From: Neoarius graeffei
Lineage: Eukaryota; Chordata; Actinopteri; Siluriformes; Ariidae
Direction of reading: 5' to 3'
DNA: 64,000 nucleotides
NCBI RefSeq assembly: GCF_027579695.1
Contig: NC_083587.1
Span: forward strand, 37,939,732 to 38,003,731
Part shown: positions 53,540-62,865 of the stretch, piece after piece
How the letters are laid out: every line of letters begins with the position of its first letter
How positions within the stretch are numbered: the stretch's first letter is position 1
Program-made: the position numbers and the translations under genes
The notes under the pieces: model-generated
Database searches by the model: none
The model's input: the letters and a program-made list of their open reading frames with translations, nothing else
What the model was told of the DNA's origin: nothing

Positions 53540-53865
53540 GTTGAGACATGGGCTCGGGCTCTGGACAGGACTTGGGCTCTGGATAGGGCATGGACTCCAG
53601 ACAGGACATAGGCTTGGGCTCTGGACAGGACTTGGGCTTTGGACAGGACATGAACATGGTCTAGGGCTCCATGCTAGGCATGGACTTGGGCCCAGGACTA
53701 GGCATGGACTTGGACATGGGCTTAAGCATGGGGATGGACCTTCACATCAACATGGGCATGGGCACAGGTGTCAGCATGGGCATGGACCCTGACATCAGCA
53801 TGGGTATGAATTCAGGCATCTGCATGGGCATGGACTCAGGGATAGGCATAGACTTTGTTTAAGCA
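53540..53865. repeat. GGCATGGAC-type minisatellite
   Basis: Irregular 6/12-bp units such as 'gggcatggactt', 'ggacaggacttgggct' and 'gggcttgggctctgg'. All frames are open for long runs (Met-Gly-Met-Asp on one strand, Pro-Glu-Pro-Lys-Ser on the other) because of the unit length; I do not regard these as genes. Confidence 0.85.
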
Positions 53866-53875
53866 ACATTCTCGT

Positions 53876-54080
53876 CCTTGCTGAAGCCTGGTGGCGGGGC
53901 AACGACATCCTCAATGCCTGGCGGCAGAGTGATGAGTTCTTCTAAGTTGGGGCCGGACGGCAGGGCGACGACATCTTCAAAGACAGGCAGCAGGGCGAAG
54001 AGTTTGTTTACATTGAAGCCGGGTGGCAGGCCAACGACGTCTTCGAAGCCGGGCAGTGCGGCAAAGAGCTTGTTCTCTTA
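53876..54080. repeat. Minisatellite of about 39-42-bp units
   Basis: Five or six degenerate units of the form 'gaagccgggcggcagggcga' + 'cgacatcttc'. GC-rich compared with the surroundings. Confidence 0.85.
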
Positions 54081-54150
54081 GTCTTAGAGGCACACATTGC
54101 TCAGAGCATGTGTGAATGGAAGTTTGGTGTGCACGCAAATGCACATGGAT
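54079..54150. repeat. Direct duplication, right copy
   Basis: Right partner of 53279-53350, placed after the second minisatellite. It points to a tandem-duplication origin or a larger tandem-repeat locus. Confidence 0.8.
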
Positions 54151-54227
54151 GTGACAATTAGGAAAACACTGCATTGCCCTTTTTGCACTTTCAGAAGGTT
54201 AAAAATAACATTGCGAAATCAGCTTTG

Positions 54228-54590
54228 AATGAATGAATGAATGAACCCTTTATTATCACTGTTGCCAGTGAAATTGACCATCAACCTGTCCTTACAGAGG
54301 GAGAACAGGACAGGAAAACAGGGATAAAAGAAAAGGAAACACAACATGAGGAGAGATAAGGAAAAAAAGAACACCCCCCCCCCGCTATGCTCCTGTCAGG
54401 AGTACAGTGTGGGAACATTTAAAAAACCTTTGCACATAAGCACACAATAACACAAGTACACTTTAAACACAGGACTTGAGGAGGGAAAGGGGGAAAGGAG
54501 GGGCAATCAGGGGTGGGGGTAAGGGGGGGAGGGGGGAGGGGAGGGGAGGAGGTAGAGGTAATTCAGCACAAACAAGCAGTCATCCACTCC
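54228..54590 (-). repeat. Probable retroposon 3' end with (TTCA)n tail
   Basis: The plus strand begins with 'gaatgaatgaatgaatgaac' then 'cctttattatcactgttgcc'. On the minus strand this is a 'gataataaaggg' + (TTCA)n ending, as in LINE-dependent retroposons. It continues through G-rich low-complexity sequence to the ORF at 54593-55179, which may belong to the same retroposed unit. Confidence 0.45.
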
Positions 54591-54592
54591 TG

Positions 54593-55179
54593 CAGCCATG
54601 AAGGCGCTGGTCACGCACCTGCTTGTCACAATGGGGATGAAAATGGTGACCGCGGAAAGTTGGAGAAGGAATGCGAGGAATGCGAGAGCGTCTCCCAGCA
54701 GTAACTTTCAGGGGGAAATGTTGCCTCAGCAATGGCCTTAACTGAGGCCGGTGCTGTCTCAGGGAGCCGAATGTCGATAAGATATAAATTGTTTGGTCTT
54801 TCCAGACGCAGTCTTTGCACGTCCACACCACTCATCCATATCTGTCCATTCCGTCCATTCTGTTCAAATTGGTCTCCGAAAAACATATTCCTTGCAAAGC
54901 TGAAAGCTTCTCCGAGATAACAACCATATTGTGGTTCAAGTTCTGCATGTCCACAGTCTGAGTGCCAACAGCTTTGCCCACCACTCCAATCATATCGGAC
55001 AGCTTTGTGGGCCTTTGAACAGCTGTCACCGTTGTCTGATTTCCTCGATATACCAGGGCAATGCCTAATCCAATCAGCAAAAGTCCTGTAATCATGGTTC
55101 CGAATAGGTAGATATCTTCAATGTCCTCCACAGAAAGAATCGCCAGGCACACGACTCGCCACCGCTCCCACACGTCCAT
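54593..55179 (-). pseudogene. Unrecognised single-pass membrane protein ORF with one frameshift
   Basis: From ATG at 55179: 'MDVWERWRVVCLAILSVED', then a clear membrane segment 'GTMITGLLLIGLGIALVYRG' (residues about 27-46), then a polar part with 'KLSDMIGVVGKAVGTQTVD' and 'NLNHNMVVISEKLS'. Near 54890 the sense continues in another frame: 'FARNMFFGDQFEQNGRNGQ', 'VQRLRLERPNNLYLIDIRLP'. I infer a one-base frameshift. The joined length would be about 185 residues. Codon pattern and the amphipathic middle look like genuine coding DNA. I do not know the family; it could be a retroposed host gene or an accessory ORF of a retroelement. Confidence 0.45.
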
Positions 55180-55260
55180 CGTGTAACCAGCTGCAAACGT
55201 TCTGGCAGGACAGATGGGTTCCCCCGAACTTTCAGTGCCACCCTCCCTTTTGCAGGCATA

Positions 55261-55745
55261 GTGATTATTTAACTAGATGCAAACATGACATAAATTGGAT
55301 TACTTCAAACCAAATTAGCAATGCGCTAGCATTATACCAGCAAGTTACTCTGGTACTGGAACAAAAATAGAGCATTCTGTCTTGCAGCACTCTGTTCTTG
55401 GAATATATACTTTTAACTTGTAAATCAGCAGGGATAAAAGGATCTACCAGTGAATTTATCTCTAATAAATATAAATTATTAGCAAAATGATAACCCTAAA
55501 CTTAAGCAGTGAGCATTAATAATAATTCAGCAGGACCACAGTGAGAGAAATACAAACAGGGGGCAGATGTTGTTAGTGATCATCTTCCCAGCAACAGAGA
55601 GCCTGTGACACAATCAGACAGATGGAACCATTATTAGGTCAGTGTGTTAGTATGGCTCTGCTCCTCTGCATTTCTCACACACACTGCTCTGCAGAATTCC
55701 CACCATCAGTCCACATAATTCCCTGTGTTGCATAATATGACTATA
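55261..55745. other. No gene seen
   Basis: AT-rich DNA. The part 55555-55740 is less AT-rich and shares 'gaaccattattaggtca'-like text with 3225-3245 ('gaaccatcattaggtca'). Confidence 0.4.
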
Positions 55746-55749
55746 TTAA

Positions 55750-56478
55750 AGGAACAGTCCACCGTACTTCCATAATGAAATATGCTCTTATCTGAATTGA
55801 GACGAGCTGCTCCGTACCTCTCCGAGCTTTGCGCGACCTCCCAGTCAGTCAGACGCAGTCAGATGCACTGTCACTCCTGTTAGCAATGTAGCTAGGCTCA
55901 GCATGGCCAATGGTATTTTTTGGGGCTGTAGTTAGATGCGACCAAACTCTTCCACATTTTTCCTCTTTACATAGGTTTATATGACCAGTGATATGAAAAA
56001 AGTTCAGTTACACAAATTGAAACGTGGCGATTTTCTATGCTATGGAAAGTCCGCACTATAATGACAGGCGTACTAACACCTTCTGCGCGCTTCGACAGCG
56101 CATTGATATATGAGCTCTGTATCAATGTGCTGTCGAAGCGCGCAGAAGGTGTTAGTACGCCTGTCATTATAGTGCGGACTTTGCATAGCATAGAAAATCG
56201 CTACGTTTCAATTTGTGTAACTGAACTTTTTTCATATCACTGGTCATATAAACCTATGTAAAGAGGAAAAACGTGGAAGAGTTTGGTCGCATCTAACTAC
56301 AGCCCCAAAAAATACCATTGGCCATGCTGAGCCTAGCTACATTGCTAACAGGAGTGACAGTGTGTCTGACTGCGTCTGACTGACTGGGAGGTCGCGCAAA
56401 GCTCGGAGAGGTACGGAGCAGCTCATCTCAATTCAGATAAGAGCATATTTCATTATGGAATTACGGTGGACTGTTCCT
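55750..56478. mobile_element. Near-perfect palindromic element at TTAA
   Basis: 729 bp between TTAA (55746-55749) and TTAA (56479-56482), ends 'aggaacagtccaccgta' inverted at the right. The two arms of about 350 bp are nearly identical, with a loop near 56100-56125 ('gatatatgagctctgtatca'). TTAA suggests piggyBac- or Kolobok-type mobilisation. The matching 74-codon frames on both strands are produced by the palindrome. Confidence 0.85.
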
Positions 56479-57032
56479 TTAAGCAGCATGTATGTATTGT
56501 TTTTGTTTGTGAAATGTGTAGTCTGTTTTGAGCTCTGGCTTAAATTGTATTCTTAATTCAACATCAGTACAACCCCGATTCCAAAAAAGTTGGGACAAAG
56601 TACAAATTGTAAATAAAAACGGAATGCAATAATTTACAGATCTCAAAAACTGATATTGTATTCACAATAGAACATAGACAACATATAAAATGTCGAAAGT
56701 GAGACATTTTGAAATTTCATGCCAAATATTGGCTCATTTGAAATTTCATGACAGCAACACATCTCAAAAAAGTTGGGACAGGGGCAATAAGAGGCTGGAA
56801 AAGTTAAAGGTACAAAAAAGGAACAGCTGGAGGACCAAATTGCAACTCATTGGGTCAATTGGCAATAGATAGTTTTCACATGACGTCACAGAGTCAGGGA
56901 TTCCCTGGTGGCGGCCATCTTGGAGGGCTAGCTTACCGTACGGGTCACTGAGCACACATTGTAGCGCGCGAGTTACATTCATTTATATATTATTTACATT
57001 TATAGTTACATTACTACTATTTAAAGCTAGCA

Positions 57033-57240
57033 ATGGTGCACACCTGTTGTATTCATGGCTGTCGTAATAGGTCAGATGATGAAGTCAAGCGGAGCTTTTA
57101 TGGAATTCCCACTGTACGGGAGCACAAAGGCAGCAAACAAACTCAGCATACAAAGGAGAAATCTATGGCTTGCGAGAATCAACCGCAAGGATTATCAGCC
57201 TTCCAAACACAGCAAAGTCTGCTCCGATCATTTTATAAGT
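57033..57240 (+). pseudogene. THAP zinc-finger exon with a frameshift
   Basis: ATGGTGCACACC opens 'MVHTCCIHGCRNRSDDE' and 'SFYGIPTVREH' (Cys-x4-Cys half of the C2CH finger, then Phe-Tyr-x-Ile-Pro). After a frameshift near 57115-57150 the sequence continues 'RRNLWLARINRKDYQPSK' and 'HSKVCSDHFISG' (conserved Trp, Pro and Cys-x2-His). The exon ends at donor 'agtg|gtaag', as in the THAP exon at 44721. All eight hallmark residues are present over the two frames, so only the shift disables it. In the ISL2EU transposase this finger would bind the element ends. Confidence 0.82.
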
Positions 57241-57413
57241 GGTAAGTTGTTTAAATAAACAATCAATTGTGTTTAAGTTTGTTTTTGGAAACCAAAACAT
57301 CATGTGAACACTCTCTGGAGAATGCCTAACTGGAACCGCTGAGTGTACGTTTACATTGTAATGTACACTTAATATCGCTCGTTTGTCACGTTTCTATTTG
57401 ACACTTGTCACTT

Positions 57414-58017
57414 CACTCACGCAAGGGTCATTTTTGAAAAACATTTTACAGTAGGTCTATTCTGTAGGTCTATTTCATTTGTGTTTGGGATGCAAACAGC
57501 ACGCCTTTTGGCGGATGCCGCCTGAATCGCGCAGATCCGTTTTTTTTTTTTTTAGGGGGGGCGTTGGAGTGTCTGATTATAATTTCAAAGTAAATTCTGT
57601 ATTAAAATTACTAAATAAGCAAATCCGTTACAGTCCATGAAACAGGAAGTATAAGGATAAGAAAAAAACAGTTTAAATCGGGAAGCTGCGCACATTTGTG
57701 CAGCCTGAGTGGTGTGCAGGACTGCGCAAATGTGCGCAGCTTCCCGATTTAAACTGTTTTTTTTTCTCATCCTTATACTTCCTATGTTTCATGGACTGTA
57801 ACGGATTTGCTTATTTAGTAATTTTAATACAGAATTTACTTTGAAATTATAATCAGACACTCCAACGCCCCCCCTAAAAAAAAAAAAAAACGGATCTGCG
57901 CGATTCAGGCGGCATCCGCCAAAAGGCGTGCTGTTTGCATCCCAAACACAAATGAAATAGACCTACAGAATAGACCTACTGTAAAATGTTTTTCAAAAAT
58001 GACCCTTGCGTGAGTGA
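57414..58017. repeat. Internal palindrome of the ISL2EU-like element
   Basis: Arms of about 290 bp, 'cactcacgcaagggtcattt' at the left and its inverse at the right, meeting at 'gggaagctgcgcacatttg' with a spacer of about 14 bp around 57709. The two arms are nearly identical. Confidence 0.9.
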
Positions 58018-58190
58018 CCCATACTTCCTATGTTTCATGGACTGTAACGGATTTGCTTATTTAGTAATTTTAATTTACTTTGAAATTACAATCAGACACT
58101 CCCAACGCCCCCCCCCCCCCCCCCCCCCCCAAAAAACCCCGGATCTGCGCGATTCAGGCGGCATCCGCCAAAAGGCGCGCTGTGAATATA
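58018..58190. repeat. Third, partial copy of the palindrome arm
   Basis: Direct repeat of 57773-57925: 'catacttcctatgtttcatg', 'ggatttgcttatttagtaat', then a C run of about 20 (against 'cccccc' in the arm) and 'gcggcatccgccaaaaggcg'. Confidence 0.88.
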
Positions 58191-58237
58191 TAAAGTTGTA
58201 TATATCAGACAGCCTTTAAAGTTTGATGAAGTCAGTT

Positions 58238-58423
58238 TCAGGCTTTGGAGCAGGCTTTGGCAGTTTCAGGCTTTGGCAGCCCTGCATAGTCACTTGAAAA
58301 TGCATCTTTGTCCACTTCGTAGGGGTCAATTCCCCCAATCAAGGCCAGTTTGGCTGCATACCATTGTCGTGAGATGTCGTCTAATGTATCTATATACTTC
58401 TGTTTGCTTGATTTTACCGACAT
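58238..58423 (-). pseudogene. YqaJ-nuclease protein, N-terminal fragment
   Basis: Starts 'MSVKSSKQKYIDTLDDIS', 'RQWYAAKLALIGGIDPYEV'. The 'YxxKLxLIGGIDPYE' text is characteristic of the first exon of element-encoded YqaJ-domain proteins; the exon at 46484-46706 in another element would come next in such a protein. The C-terminal residues ('GLPKPETAKACSKA') run into repetitive 'ggcagtttcaggctttgg' DNA. Its start lies about 165 bp from the right end and points inward. Confidence 0.55.
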
Positions 58424-58656
58424 TGATCTTTATTTTAGAAAACTGACTATATAACTTCGTCCGAGATAACGTACATAAATTCGTCCGAGATAACGTAGCC
58501 GGTAGTGGCGATGGTCCGTTTTGTTTGCCCTCCAAGATGGCAGCTGAGGGGCGTTCCCCGGAATGCCGTGACATCAGTGAAAACTATCTATAGGTCATTA
58601 ACATGACTGGGTATAAAAAGAGCGTCTTGGAGTGGCAGCAGCTCTCAGAAGTAAAG

Positions 58657-59685
58657 ATGGGAAGAGGATCACCAATCCCCCTAATTCTGCGCCCACAAAT
58701 AGTGGAGCAATATCAGAAAGGAGTTCGACAGTGTAAAATTGCAAAGAGTTTGAACATATCATCATCTACAGTGCATAATATCATCAAAAGATTCAGAGAA
58801 CCTGGAAGAATCTCTGTGCATAAGGGTCAAGGCCGGAAAACCATACTGGGTGCCCGTGATCTTCGGACCCTTAGATGGCACTGCATCACATACAGGCATG
58901 CTTCTGTATTGGAAATCACAAAATGGGCTCAGGAATATTTCCAGAGAACATCATCTGTGAACACAATTCACCGTGCCATCCGCCGTTGCCAGCTAAAACT
59001 CTATAGTTCAAAGAAGAAGCCGTATCTAAACATGATTCAGAAGCGCAGACATCTTCTCTGGACCAGGGCTCATTTAAAATGGACTGTGGCAAAGTGGAAA
59101 ACTGTTCTGTGGTCAGACGAATCAAAATTTGAAGTTCTTTATGGAAATCAGGGACGTCGTGTCATTCGGACTAAAGAGGAGAAGGACGACCCAAGTTGTT
59201 ATCAGCGCTCAGTTCAGAAGCCTGCATCTCTGATGGTATGGGGTTGCATTAGTGCATGTGGCATGGGCAGCTTACACATCTGGAAAGACACCATCAATGC
59301 TGAAAGGTATATCCAGGTTCTAGAGCAACATATGCTCCCATCCAGACGACGTCTCTTTCAGGGAAGACCTTGCATTTTCCAACATGACAATGCTAAACCA
59401 CATACTGCATCAATTACCAGTACAGCATCATGGCTGCGTAGAAGAAGGGTCCAGGTACTGAACTGGCCAGCCTACAGTCCAGATCTTTCACCCATAGAAA
59501 ACATTTGGCGCATCATAAAACGGAAGATACAACAAAATAGACCTAAGACAGTTGAGCAACTAGAATCCTACATTAGACAAGAATGGGTTAACATTCCTAT
59601 CCCTAAACTTGAGCAACTTGTCTCCTCAGTCCCCAGACGTTTACAGACTGTTGTAAAGAGAAAAGGGGATGTCTCACAGTGGTAA
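58657..59685 (+). CDS. Tc1 transposase (family 2), open frame
   Basis: 342 codons from ATGGGAAGAGGA to a TAA, no internal stop. I chose this ATG and not the one at 58603 because the earlier codons are leader sequence and the start matches the copy at 22341. Helix-turn-helix segments are at about 15-45 and 85-110, with a basic linker at 58-62. Catalytic residues are Asp154 ('[10 protein letters not shown]'), Asp244 ('[10 protein letters not shown]') and Glu281 ('[11 protein letters not shown]'). A 6-bp insertion gives 'ASITSTASW' in place of 'ASITASW', so Asp244 and Glu281 are two residues further apart than the canonical DD34E. It may encode a stable protein, but its promoter-side repeat is 1.7 kb away and its right repeat is interrupted. 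Confidence 0.9.
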   Translation: MGRGSPIPLILRPQIVEQYQKGVRQCKIAKSLNISSSTVHNIIKRFREPGRISVHKGQGRKTILGARDLRTLRWHCITYRHASVLEITKWAQEYFQRTSSVNTIHRAIRRCQLKLYSSKKKPYLNMIQKRRHLLWTRAHLKWTVAKWKTVLWSDESKFEVLYGNQGRRVIRTKEEKDDPSCYQRSVQKPASLMVWGCISACGMGSLHIWKDTINAERYIQVLEQHMLPSRRRLFQGRPCIFQHDNAKPHTASITSTASWLRRRRVQVLNWPAYSPDLSPIENIWRIIKRKIQQNRPKTVEQLESYIRQEWVNIPIPKLEQLVSSVPRRLQTVVKRKGDVSQW

Positions 59686-59797
59686 ACATGGCCTTGTCCC
59701 AACTTTTTTGAGATGTGTTGTTGTCATGAAATTTAAAATCACCTAATTTTTCTCTTTAAATGATACATTTTCTCAGTTTAAACATTTGATATGTCAT

Positions 59798-59883
59798 TGT
59801 AGTAATCCCCGATGTGGGTGGAGCACAGAAGCACGGCAGGCGAGAGTTCGTGTTTACACATTCACTTTTATTGAGCTTTTCAG

Positions 59884-59922
<39 letters not shown>

Positions 59923-60140
59923 TCACTCGCTCACACACACACTCATTCACACAAATGCTGTGGTCAGGCCGCCTTCTCTCCTCTCCCCCTCCCTTTATAC
60001 TCCATCCCTGCAACAAACACACACACACACACACACATGCACACACAAATTGACATCAGGTGTAATGACCTAGCCACTTACCTTCCCTGACTCCGCCCTC
60101 CATTCACAGACTGCTGCTTGGCCACGCCCCCGCTGCCACA
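59798..60140 (-). repeat. 3' LTR of third gypsy element
   Basis: 343 bp, plus-strand TGTAGTAA...GCCACA. It contains a (CTTT)n tract at 59886-59924, a (CA)n tract and 'ctccctttatactcc' (TATA on the minus strand). Adjacent 'tacccccaccgc' is the polypurine tract. Its sequence is close to the LTR at 8365. Confidence 0.93.
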
Positions 60141-60461
60141 TACCCCCACCGCCCGACTCAGGCCGGGGAGCCATCCGGCCTGCAGCTGACTCCCCCCCTG
60201 ATGGGACAGGAAGTCCGCCACCACCATCTGTGCCCCCGGCCTGTGGATCACCTCGAACTTGAATGGCTGGAGAGCGAGATACCAACGGGTGATCCGCGCA
60301 TTGGCATCCTTCATGCGGTGGAGCCACTGGAGGGGCACGTGGTCCGAACAGAGAGTGAAAGGGCACCCCAGCAGGTTGTATCGGAGGGCGAGGACCGCCC
60401 ACTTGATGGCAAGACACTCTTTTTCAATTGTGCTGTACTTGCTCTCGCGCATCGACAGCTT
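60141..60461 (-). pseudogene. RNase H, C-terminal part
   Basis: Reads 'SKYSTIEKECLAIKWAVL' (Glu), 'FTLCSDHVPLQWLHRMKD' (Asp), 'RITRWYLALQPFKFEVI' and 'GAQMVVADFLSHQGG' (final Asp). It is in the same frame as the RT domain but separated from it by TGA at 60464-60462, which stands for Arg in related copies. Downstream sequence passes into the LTR. Confidence 0.9.
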
Positions 60462-61560
60462 TCAGCTGATGTACAGCACTGGGCGCTCCTCACCCTCTAC
60501 CTCCTGGGACAAAACGGCCCCCAGCCCTCTGTCCGATGCATCAGTCTGCAAAATAAAGGGGAGAGAGAAGTCAGGGGAGTGTAAAAGTGGCCCCCCACAC
60601 AGTGCAGCTTTTACCTCCGAGAAGGCCTGTTGGCATTGCTCCGTCCACTGGACTGGATCTGGAGCCCCCTTTTTAGTAAGGTCAGTTAGCGGGCTGGTGA
60701 CGTCGGAATAGTTAGGCATAAACCTACGATAATAGCCAGCCAGCCCCAAGAACCGCCTCACCTCCTTTTTGGTCTTGGGTCTTGGGCAGGCCGCAATCGC
60801 TGCAGTCTTGTTAATTTGGGGACGCACCTGCCCATGACCCAAGTGGAATCCCAGATACTGTACTTCCACCCGCCCAATCGCACACTTCTTCGGGTTAGCT
60901 GTGAGGCCCGCTCGCCTCAGCAACTTTAGAACAGCCCTCAGGTGTTCCAAGTGCCGCGGCCAATCATGACTGTAGATGATTATGTCATCTAGATAGGCGG
61001 CCACGTAGGCAGCATGAGGGCGGAGGACCCTGTCCATAAGCCGCTGGAACGTAGCGGCCGCCCCAAACAACCCAAAGGGGAGCGTGACAAATTGGTGTAA
61101 CTCAAACAGTGTGGAAAAGGATGTTTTCTCTCGGGATAGAGGAGTCAAGGGAATCTGCCAATATCCCTTGGTTAGATCCAGTGTCGAATAAAAGTGAGCA
61201 GCGCTTAACCGATCAAGCAACTCATCAATGCGAGGCATTGGGTACGCGTCAAATTTAGACACCGCTTTGACCTTTCTATAGTCCACACAGAACCAGACCG
61301 ACCCATTGGTCTTGGGAACCAGGACCACTGGGCTGCTCCAGTTGCTGTGGGGCTCCTCGATTATGCCCATTTCGAGCATGGCCTTGAGTTCATCCCGAAC
61401 CACCTTTTTCTTGTGTTCGGGCAAGCGGTAAGGGCGGCTACGCACTACCACCCCCGGGGGCGTTTCGATGTGGTGTTCTATGAGGTGGGTACGGCCCGGA
61501 AGGGACGAGAACACGTCGGAAAATTCCTTCTGCAACCTGGCTACCTCCGTGAGTTGGGTT
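60462..61560 (-). pseudogene. Reverse transcriptase and start of RNase H
   Basis: An open frame of at least 357 codons (counted from Met at 61535; the true coding start is upstream in the polyprotein). Fingers and palm motifs: 'RPYRLPEHKKKVVRDEL' near 35-50, 'WSSPVVLVPKTNGSVWF' near 66-82, 'FYSTLDLTKGYWQIPL' at 115-130 with the first catalytic Asp, 'LPFGLFGAAATFQRLMD' near 152-168 and 'YLDDIIIYS' at 181-189 with the catalytic pair. 'QTDASDRGLGAVLSQEV' near 330 begins RNase H. All catalytic residues are present. It copies the element RNA into DNA in cytoplasmic particles. The frame stops at the TGA before 'KLSMRESKY'. Confidence 0.95.
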
Positions 61561-61647
61561 GGCGAGAGGTGGTCTCCACAAGGGACCGGAGTGGCCTGCG
61601 ATGTTATCCTTTTTACCTCCGGCTCCAGCTCCGCCTTCTCTGGGACT

Positions 61648-62865
61648 TCAGCATTTTAAAAGGTTGAGGTGGTAGACTTGCAGTGCCCCGCCCCTATCCA
61701 TTCGCTTTACCTCATAGTCGACGTCCTCGACTCGCCATGTGACCTCGAAGGGCCCTTGCCACTTGGCGACTAATTTAGAACTCGACGTGGGCAATAATAC
61801 GAGTACTTTTTCTCCCAGCGTGAATTCTCTAAGGCGCGTGCCCCTGTCATACAGTCGGGTTTGACGTTCTTGTGCCTGTCGTAAATTCTCCTGGGTTAAT
61901 TGCGTGAGGGTGTGGAGTTTTGCGCACAGGTCAAGAATGTACTGGATTTCATTTTTACTCTGTGAAGGTCCCTCCTCCCAATTTTCCTGCAGCACATCCA
62001 GAATGCCACGCGGCTTACGCCAATATAATAATTCGAAGGGAGAAAACCCTGTGGAGGCTTGTGGGACCTCTCGTACTGCGAACAACAGGGGTTCGAGCCA
62101 TTTATCCCAATTATGCGCATCTTCACTAACGAATTTCCGGATTATGTTTTTGAGTGTCTGGTTGAATCGCTCTACTAATCCATCTGTTTGTGGGTGATAT
62201 ACACTGGTGCAGATTGACTTAATCCCCAGTAACCCATACAGCTCGCGCAGTGTGCGTGACATAAACGAGGTGCCTTGGTCTGTCAGGATTTCTTTCGGAA
62301 TCCTGACCCGGGAGATAACGCGGAAGAGCGCTTCCGCAATACTGCGTGCTGAGATATTGCGGAGAGGCACTGCCTCCGGATATCGCATTGCATAGTCCAC
62401 CAGGACTAAAATAAAGCAATATCCCCGTGTTGACCGATCTAATGGCCCGACGAGATCCATCCCAATTCGCTCAAACGGGGTCTCGATTAGAGGAAGAGGG
62501 CGCAATGGTGCTTTTGGAGTGGCTGCGGGATTTACTAATTGGCATTCACGGCACACCGCACACCATCGACGGACATCCCCACGAATCCCAGGCCAATAGA
62601 ACCGGGCCATTATTCGGGCTAGTGTTTTGTCTTGCCCCAAGTGTCCCGCCATGGGATTAAAGTGAGCCACATGGAATACGAGTTCTCTATGGCTTTTTGG
62701 GATTAACAACTGGGTTACTCGTTCCTTGGTTTGAGTGTCCTGCATCACTCGGTACAATCTATCTTTAATAATGGCAAAATAGGGGAAGGTTGGTGCCGCG
62801 CTTGGCTGAAGAGTTTGACCATCGATTACTCTCACTTGGTCAAACGCATGTCGCAGAGTCTCGTC
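61648..62865 (-). pseudogene. Integrase
   Basis: Numbered from Met at 62835. The HHCC finger is at His58, His65, Cys92 and Cys95. The catalytic triad is Asp127 ('RIGMDLVG'), Asp186 ('LTDQGTSF') and Glu222 ('GLVERFNQ'), i.e. D-x58-D-x35-E, a complete set. A GPY/F module ('KWQGPFEVTWRVEDVDYEV') lies near 350-370. The frame ends at 'HLNLLKC' by a deletion/frameshift; the copy at 50178 shows the lost linker 'LWNEEIPMALVSVVPEK'. It lies upstream of RT in sense, unlike ordinary Ty3/gypsy elements. A TGA at 62868-62866 separates it from the protease frame. Confidence 0.95.

Larger units (their letters stand above)
56867..58589. mobile_element. ISL2EU-like element with THAP and YqaJ exons
   Basis: 1,723 bp with inverted ends 'agatagttttcacatgacgt' and, inward from the right, 'agatagttttcactgatgtc', flanked by AT (56865-56866 and 58590-58591). 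The empty site is known exactly from the related Tc1 copy at 22265-22280 ('ggcaataggtcatt'). A THAP exon points inward from the left and a YqaJ-type N-terminal exon points inward from the right, with a large palindrome between. Neither catalytic domain is present, so it is a non-autonomous derivative of a two-gene element. Confidence 0.78.
56570..59797 (+). mobile_element. Tc1 transposon (family 2), interrupted twice
   Basis: Left TA at 56568-56569 and end 'caaccccgattccaaaaaag'. An ISL2EU-like element (56867-58589) sits in the leader between the left repeat and the transposase. The right repeat is cut after 'gatatgtcat' by the gypsy LTR at 59798. The remaining right repeat should lie beyond 64000. 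Compare the uninterrupted copy at 21979-23583. Confidence 0.95.

Noticed and set aside
53358..53862. Repetitive protein genes (Pro-Glu-Pro-Lys or Met-Gly-Met-Asp repeats)
   Set aside because: Both strands are open because minisatellite units are multiples of three; there is no start context, no conserved non-repeat domain and no splice evidence.
55967..56261. Two nearly identical 74-residue proteins on opposite strands
   Set aside because: They are the same arm of a palindrome read twice; unlike the IS3EU-like case the peptide matches no known domain.
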